NCBI RefSeq assembly: GCF_001548115.1
Contig: NZ_AP014828.1
Location: 1 to 37,779 of the forward strand
DNA from: Geminocystis sp. NIES-3709
GTDB lineage: Bacteria > Cyanobacteriota > Cyanobacteriia > Cyanobacteriales > Cyanobacteriaceae
DNA: 37,779 nucleotides
Direction: 5' to 3'
Below, one piece after another: positions 33,300-37,779 of the stretch. How positions within the stretch are numbered: the first letter of the stretch is position 1; the number at the start of each line of letters is the position of its first letter. The position numbers and the translations under genes were made by a program. A model generated the notes under the pieces. The model did not search any database and was not told where the DNA came from. It saw nothing but the letters and a program-made list of their open reading frames with translations.

Positions 33300-34190
33300 T
33301 TAACTACTCATAATTTGCATCAAGGTTAGTTCTTCAATCCCTAACAATTCTTGTGCTAATTCTGGATTCTCTGAAGATTCTGCAATAACTTCTTCAAAAG
33401 CAACAGATTCAGCATTAAGCTTAGATAACCAAGCGTTAGCTAAATTCTTGATTTCTTTTGCTTTATCATCCCCATTGATCACTCGTCGGACCTTCAAAAA
33501 ATCTGTTTGATTGCCATTGACATAAGTTCCTAATTTTTTACCTGTAAATTCTCCAAGTAATATTCCATCAACTAGGATAAATAAAGCAATATTAGGTTCC
33601 ATCACTTTATCGGGATTAGATACTAAATCAGTTCCTAATTTTCGAGTATATTTTTCATAGTTATACTTCCAAGTTAATTGGACATATCCTCGCCCATAAT
33701 AGGGAAAATAAGATTTAGTTCTCAGATGTGCCATTTGTCGGGAACGAGGCTTGATGAAAAATGCTTCTTCAACAGGTTTAAAGCTAAAAGCTGTTTCATG
33801 TTCCACTGTTGCTAACACATAGGCAATTTGCGTGTTCAGCAACAATCCTCGGCGTTTACATTCGTGGATAATTGCTTTTTGTGTTCCTTGCTTGGTGCTA
33901 AAATCGTGAGTTGCTTTTCCTGTAGATGCTTGAAGATTTAATAAAAATTGTGCGGTTGTTGGACCGAGAATATCTCCTCCTGAAATAGCAAAGGCTTCCT
34001 TAAAATCTCTTAACGCTTCTCGCGTAATTTTTCCATAAAGTCCATCGATCGTAAAATGATAAAAATTATTAACTTTGAGAATCGTTTGAATTTCTCGACA
34101 GAGTTGCTCATCAAATGCTAATTGCGATGTCCCGATATCCCCATAGGGAACTTGAAGTTGATTGTTGATAACATCCTTAAGAGTAGTCAC
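33300..34190 (-). CDS. GH19 lysozyme/chitinase-like endolysin with peptidoglycan-binding domain
   Basis: 296 residues. Residues ~25-85 are a PG_binding_1 domain (TIDGLYGKITREALRDF). From ~100 the GH19 fold begins: AYVLATVEHETAFSF with catalytic Glu132, a second acid among Glu141/142, and the signature YFPYYGRGYVQLTWKYNY (161-178). Such proteins cut the glycan strands and are common as phage endolysins. Start is a GTG with GAGGT seven bases upstream. No signal peptide. It heads the amidase-endopeptidase run; 133 bp separate it from the protease/SGNH gene and contain a small leader frame. Confidence 0.85.
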   Translation of the reverse strand: MTTLKDVINNQLQVPYGDIGTSQLAFDEQLCREIQTILKVNNFYHFTIDGLYGKITREALRDFKEAFAISGGDILGPTTAQFLLNLQASTGKATHDFSTKQGTQKAIIHECKRRGLLLNTQIAYVLATVEHETAFSFKPVEEAFFIKPRSRQMAHLRTKSYFPYYGRGYVQLTWKYNYEKYTRKLGTDLVSNPDKVMEPNIALFILVDGILLGEFTGKKLGTYVNGNQTDFLKVRRVINGDDKAKEIKNLANAWLSKLNAESVAFEEVIAESSENPELAQELLGIEELTLMQIMSS

Positions 34191-34257
34191 GGGTTTTACC
34201 TCGAAGTAAATAAGAGTAAAAAGTTAAGTTACAGGGGTTACGGCATTCGAGTGGCAC
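34177..34257 (-). CDS. Possible 26-codon leader peptide before the GH19 gene
   Basis: GTG at 34257 has a perfect AAGGAG six bases upstream. It opens a short frame (VPLECRNPCNLTFYSYLLRG...) whose stop lies 14 bases inside the GH19 gene, overlapping its GTG start in another frame. The overlap is what translational coupling looks like. It may be only chance. Confidence 0.35.
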   Translation of the reverse strand: MPLECRNPCNLTFYSYLLRGKTRDYS

Positions 34258-34323
34258 AATAAACTCCTTATATAATGAAGAAGATAAAATGAAGAAGATA
34301 AAATATTATTTTTTTTGCGATGT

Positions 34324-36312
34324 CTAACTTGGAATTAGGGGACGGATTACCTGATTAAATGCCCCCGCCACTCGTCGATATCCGCTATTTTTAAGGTGCA
34401 GTTCATTCTGCCAATCAGAATCCGAAATTAACGATCGTAGATCAACATAGTGTAACCGAGAATCGGTTGCTGCAAACTGTTCCAACATAGAATTAAAGTC
34501 ATCAATTAGATCTCGCATGATCTGCTGTTGTTCAGTGCGTTGTTCATAGCCTTTAGCGACAAGGGCAGGTCTGAGCCAAGGTCCGACAAACGAAAATCCT
34601 AGGAGACGAATCACGGCTCGCCCATCAGGAATTGGATATCCATAGCCATGCACAACGATATGAATGTTTGCGTCTTTTTTCCAGATTTCATTGGAAATAA
34701 ACCTAAAAATCTGTAAAAAGTAGTCTTTGAGCATAAAGCGGGTGTAGTCTGATCGCAGTGGCGGCAACCCTGAAATTTTGTGATTCAGAAAACTCAAGAG
34801 TTCATCCCCAGCAATATCGTTGCCACCCCCAGAGAGGAGGACAACCGGAGGGCGATGTTTCTCGATCGCTGCTAGAGTTTCTTCCAAGGGAGAACGATCA
34901 CGTTGCCACCGCCTTTGATCAAACGTCGTTCCCCAAGCCATGTTATCCAGGGTATCCCCAGCTTTAGAAACGTTATAAATCTTATAGTTAAAAAAATGTT
35001 TTAAGCAGGCGATTATATCGAGTCCAGCCGGAGCATAGTCGAACCATGAATCTCCCTCGGCAACTAATATAGGTTCCGTACTAGTCGTTTCCAGAGAAAA
35101 CTCTAGAGTATTCGCATCAAGTTCACTCATCATCTGAGCAATTTCTTCTGGGTTTAGTCGATCAAGTTGTTCATCAGAGTAGTTCTGTAGAGAGGTGCTA
35201 CGCTCAGTGATTGCTGGAATTGTTAGAGTGACAGGCGTTTCGACTGTTGGGCGTGGAACTGTTCCCGGTCGATTTTGGATTACCGTCTCAAAAATATCAA
35301 TGCGATGTCGATTCGGATCTGCCGATAGTTTTGATCGGACATCCTGCACAATGCTACTGATTCTCACCCCTTCGTTGGCTTTCCAAGCGATTCGCTCCGC
35401 GTTTTCGGGTCGTCCATCGAACACTTGACCATCAATCATCAGAATTTGCCCCTGGAGATTTCGTTGAGGAACCCCAGAATGATGTAAAGCAGCTAGTACC
35501 CACTGCATATTACATACGGGTGAACCAGAGGCTCCACGCTCGGTATCGGCAGCATAATGTAAGAAATCATCAATGACATCGGTGATGTTGTTATTCCGAA
35601 TGGCAATTTGCTGGGGTTCTCCAGCAGGATGCTGAATCACGTTCACAGGCTCACCAATCAAGACTTTACCGGACTCAGCAATCAAGGGAATAAAGCCTCG
35701 ATCACTCAAAGGCAAGCCTTCGTCGGACTGGGGAGCAACGGCGACAAACGCATAGTCTAACCGCTGGTCATTCAGGAAGAATTGCCTTGGTCTGAAGCGA
35801 TGGATAATGGTAGGTCGAGTTGTACCATCCTGACGTTCATAAAAGTCAAATTCAACAAAGCTATCGGCTGCAATATCAGCGGTTTCGAGCACATGATGAT
35901 TGGTGAGGAGGAGTTCTGGAGAAACGAGAAACCCAGTGCCATAGCCAATTGTACGACCCTGTTGTCGCAGGGTAATTCGACCCACCGAGCGAGCCACAGC
36001 AGTCCCGATCGGCAAGAACCTACTAGAAACTAAATCATCTTCTTCGATGATGCGTTCTAAGAGGCTAACCTCTTCCCCCTGTTTCACAGCTGACTGAATT
36101 GGCTGTGTTACCATCTCGGTTGCAATCAATTTGCTAGCGAGTTCCTGGAGTTCAAGGTCGATAAGTCGTTTCATCACGCGCTTAGGCGTTTCAACCTGCC
36201 GCCAGTCTCCACCAACTTTTAAATTTGCCTCATTCTGGCTTCTGTTGCTGCTATGATCTGCATAGCGTTGCTCGGTAGCAGCTATTTGCTTTTCAAAACT
36301 TGATTGGGACAT
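34324..36312 (-). CDS. Trypsin-like protease fused to an SGNH/GDSL hydrolase
   Basis: 662 residues from ATG 36312 (GGAAAG seven bases upstream). The N-terminal ~100 residues are helical; the S1/V8-like protease follows with His140 (LLLTNHHVLE), Asp186 (RLDYAFVAV) and Ser262 (RGASGSPV). After a linker (~340-410) comes an SGNH hydrolase: block I GDSW 420-423, block III GGGND 495-499, and terminal His639 in ELHLKNSGY. SGNH enzymes are esterases; acting on O-acetylated peptidoglycan or other glycans would suit the neighbours. No signal peptide. The gene is GC-richer than the plasmid average. First gene of the minus-strand train ending at the cytochrome gene. Confidence 0.85.
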   Translation of the reverse strand: MSQSSFEKQIAATEQRYADHSSNRSQNEANLKVGGDWRQVETPKRVMKRLIDLELQELASKLIATEMVTQPIQSAVKQGEEVSLLERIIEEDDLVSSRFLPIGTAVARSVGRITLRQQGRTIGYGTGFLVSPELLLTNHHVLETADIAADSFVEFDFYERQDGTTRPTIIHRFRPRQFFLNDQRLDYAFVAVAPQSDEGLPLSDRGFIPLIAESGKVLIGEPVNVIQHPAGEPQQIAIRNNNITDVIDDFLHYAADTERGASGSPVCNMQWVLAALHHSGVPQRNLQGQILMIDGQVFDGRPENAERIAWKANEGVRISSIVQDVRSKLSADPNRHRIDIFETVIQNRPGTVPRPTVETPVTLTIPAITERSTSLQNYSDEQLDRLNPEEIAQMMSELDANTLEFSLETTSTEPILVAEGDSWFDYAPAGLDIIACLKHFFNYKIYNVSKAGDTLDNMAWGTTFDQRRWQRDRSPLEETLAAIEKHRPPVVLLSGGGNDIAGDELLSFLNHKISGLPPLRSDYTRFMLKDYFLQIFRFISNEIWKKDANIHIVVHGYGYPIPDGRAVIRLLGFSFVGPWLRPALVAKGYEQRTEQQQIMRDLIDDFNSMLEQFAATDSRLHYVDLRSLISDSDWQNELHLKNSGYRRVAGAFNQVIRPLIPS

Positions 36313-36973
36313 ATATCTTTCCAAGAATTTTGGTTACGGACGGGAAAACTATCAGACAATCTGGAAATCTTCAACAAGAGAATCCTATGCAAAGTAGTCC
36401 AGCTAGTATTTACGATGTCAATGCAACAATCCTCGCTTGGCCGATACGAGGAATCAAGATTAGTCAGTCCGCTTTTTAACGACTCCAGATATCATAAGCG
36501 ATACTCAGAGCGAAATTGGTGGTAATCTATCTCGAGTGACATGGAACAAACCTCTCTTTCTAAATAAGTTTGAGAATCAGAAACGTGAAATAAACTCTTG
36601 ATTATGAAGCCTAACTTATAATCATATTACAAGTGTTATATAATACTTTTTTAAAACAAATATTACCGCAAATGCAGCATTAGTTATAAATTTGTTAGAT
36701 ACAATTTAACTGAAAAACCATTACCTCGATATTTTCCTTAACATATATTAATATTTGTTGTAAAATACATATACTATATAAAACACTTTTCAGTTATGCT
36801 ATTTATCGCTTAGAGGTTTTACCTATGTTTCCGCCCAGACAAAGCCACAAACAGAATCCCACCTCAGTTCGACAGAAGAAAATATCCAAGTAGTTGAGAT
36901 CAAATGGTTTTTAGTTTACCGTGTGATTTATGTCAAACGAATTTATAAGCAATGTTGCATTTGCTCTATATCC
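36313..36973. other. Gene-free region between divergent genes
   Basis: Promoters for the protease/SGNH gene (minus) and the small membrane protein (plus) should be here. The left part has mixed composition without a convincing gene; 36600-36800 is very AT-rich with TATAAT-like sequences. A 22-codon frame at 36824 (MFPPRQSHKQNPTS...) is not supported by an RBS. Confidence 0.35.
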
Positions 36974-37357
36974 ATGAGTAATCTTTCTGACTCTCCTTCG
37001 CCCACTGAAACTTCCCTGAAACCGTCTCCAAGCCAGACCACTCAAGAGAGAATTGTGTCGAACGAGCAATCTGACTCCCGAAATAGGGAGAGAATTACCT
37101 TGGGAGTTCTTATTACTTCGATAGCGTCTGTATTTCTTCTGTCAGTTTCAGTAATCTTGAATGCGGCCGACAGAGATGATTCTTCAAAAAAAGTAATGGA
37201 TTCAAGGCTCCCTTTGTATGGAACTTGGATAGGCACTATTCTGGCATTTTATTTTTCACGCAATGCCTTTGAAGCTGCGTCAAGTGCCACTGCTTGGAAT
37301 GCTGCTGTATTTCAGCAAGTCAGTGGTAGTTTATGTTACGGATACCGACATCAATGA
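36974..37357 (+). CDS. Membrane protein with two helices, probably 3'-truncated
   Basis: 127 residues from ATG 36974. A Ser/Pro-rich soluble N-terminus (SPSPTETSLKPSPSQTTQER) is followed by helix 1 (ITLGVLITSIASVFLLSVSV) and helix 2 within RLPLYGTWIGTILAFYFSRN. LP-x-x-GTW-x-GT-x-LAFYFSR-x-FEAAS is a motif I know from larger bacterial membrane proteins that continue past this point. Here the frame ends in an unrelated-looking tail (SGSLCYGYRHQ), so the gene was probably cut by a past insertion or deletion near 37300. Function unknown. Confidence 0.6.
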   Translation: MSNLSDSPSPTETSLKPSPSQTTQERIVSNEQSDSRNRERITLGVLITSIASVFLLSVSVILNAADRDDSSKKVMDSRLPLYGTWIGTILAFYFSRNAFEAASSATAWNAAVFQQVSGSLCYGYRHQ

Positions 37358-37675
37358 ATATAAATAGAGGTACAGTATGCAGACCGTAATACGTGCAGCA
37401 AGCAAAGCCATGAGTTCATGGATTTGCTTGCTGCAATGTCGATTATTTGGGGTAAAGCTAGGGAAGCTGCAAAATCGGCAAAGTAGCTGAAAGCATTGAT
37501 TGATAAAGTCTTTGTCGGTTATTGTTAGAATCTTAAAAGTTTCAAAAAGTGCCGATTTTTGAAAGTGTCGGAACTTTTTACTCGATTTTGTCAAGATTCC
37601 ACTTCATAAATATAAAATTTAGAAGAAAAATAGAAAGAAGTGCCAACACTTTAGTTTATTCGGAACTTCAATTAA
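37358..37675. other. Gene-free stretch between membrane protein and transposase relic
   Basis: Contains a strong hairpin (37395-37434) and AT-rich sequence with repeated AGTGCC/GTGTCGG-like words. Short frames on both strands have no RBS or recognisable family. Confidence 0.4.
37395..37434. repeat. 40-base near-perfect hairpin
   Basis: GCAGCAAGCAAA-G-CCATGA / TCATGG-A-TTTGCTTGCTGC with a two-base loop and one mismatch. No T-run follows, so it is more likely a mobile-element end, recombination site or MITE-like remnant than a terminator. Confidence 0.6.
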
Positions 37676-37779
37676 TTTACTTTGCCGTTTCCGCAGCTAT
37701 CCTATCATTACCCCGAAAAGGGAAAGAATTTCCTGAAATATTTGGAGAAACATCAAGAGAGAATAGTGGAGTATGAATT
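37676..37779 (+). pseudogene. ISKra4-family transposase fragment (continues at base 1)
   Basis: After TAA at 37673-37675 an open frame encodes FTLPFPQLSYHYPEKGKNF, then LKYLEKHQERIVEYE, and runs off the window end in the middle of a codon. That codon is completed by base 1 (TTA), and the frame goes on with the GSGAVES block at 2-175. No start codon of its own; upstream the frame is broken by several stops. Confidence 0.78.

Noticed and set aside
36304-36525. 73-codon plus-strand frame upstream of the protease/SGNH gene
   Set aside because: No RBS, no family, overlaps the start of the real gene.
37331-37594. 87-codon minus-strand frame near the window end
   Set aside because: Covers the hairpin and the transposase-side AT-rich sequence; no family or RBS.
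37549-37776. 75-codon plus-strand frame overlapping the transposase relic
   Set aside because: The alternative frame from 37676 gives a recognisable ISKra4 sequence that continues across the circle junction.

Overview
The window looks like one complete circular plasmid of a cyanobacterium, 37,779 bp, opened inside a broken transposase gene. The last codons (37676-37779) and the first (2-175) join across the window ends in one reading frame and together give a continuous ISKra4-type transposase C-terminus. The host assignment rests on low GC (roughly 36% by eye), several GCGATCGC (HIP1) octamers, heptamer STRR repeats, a CyRepA-type plasmid replication protein and a DUF6737-type membrane protein. 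No rRNA, tRNA or CRISPR array was seen, and no ParA/ParM, relaxase or conjugation gene was recognised.

Layout. (1) 0.2-3.7 kb: a two-gene minus-strand operon, an AAA ATPase and a subtilisin-like protease, matching the IetAS plasmid-stability/anti-phage module. (2) 4.1-9.3 kb: a small tyrosine recombinase, an iteron-bearing leader with minus-strand terminator-like hairpins (possible counter-transcribed RNA), and a 1291-aa primase-helicase Rep whose repetitive 3' end is frameshifted. (3) 9.4-19.1 kb: stress/detoxification cargo in modules separated by degraded copies of the rep 3' end and of a second repeated gene. The modules are a TetR-controlled GST/PPOX/DUF1348 operon; an SDR oxidoreductase; a second GST; and a tight five-gene operon of HNH protein, methyltransferase, small acidic protein, HU and AlkA. 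(4) 19.5-24.8 kb: a segment bracketed by two copies of a 43-48 bp near-perfect hairpin. It carries a 605-aa tyrosine recombinase, a relic of a related one, a secreted Cys-rich protein, a small probable regulator and a 451-aa ribbon-helix-helix/coiled-coil repeat protein. (5) 25.0-27.4 kb: a complete insertion sequence (23-bp inverted repeats, 7-bp target duplication) with an IS1182-type transposase carrying one in-frame TGA and a passenger regulator gene; four copies of a 15-bp palindrome may be its operators. (6) 27.8-36.3 kb: a minus-strand gene train: trypsin-like protease/SGNH-hydrolase fusion, GH19 lysozyme-like protein, TPR lipoprotein, PGRP/amidase, trypsin-like protease/MepA-like endopeptidase fusion, Asp-box propeller protein and a di-haem cytochrome c. 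(7) 36.3-37.8 kb: a truncated membrane protein, a strong hairpin and the transposase remnant closing the circle.

How it works together. Rep and its leader replicate the plasmid. IetAS probably keeps it in the population and may defend against phage. The recombinases may resolve multimers or mobilise segment (4). The cargo points to oxidative/electrophile stress and DNA alkylation repair. The most unusual part is segment (6): glycosidase, amidase, endopeptidase and a possible esterase, two of them fused to trypsin-like proteases, none with an obvious Sec signal. It looks like a protease-linked peptidoglycan-degrading system that I do not recognise as a named one.
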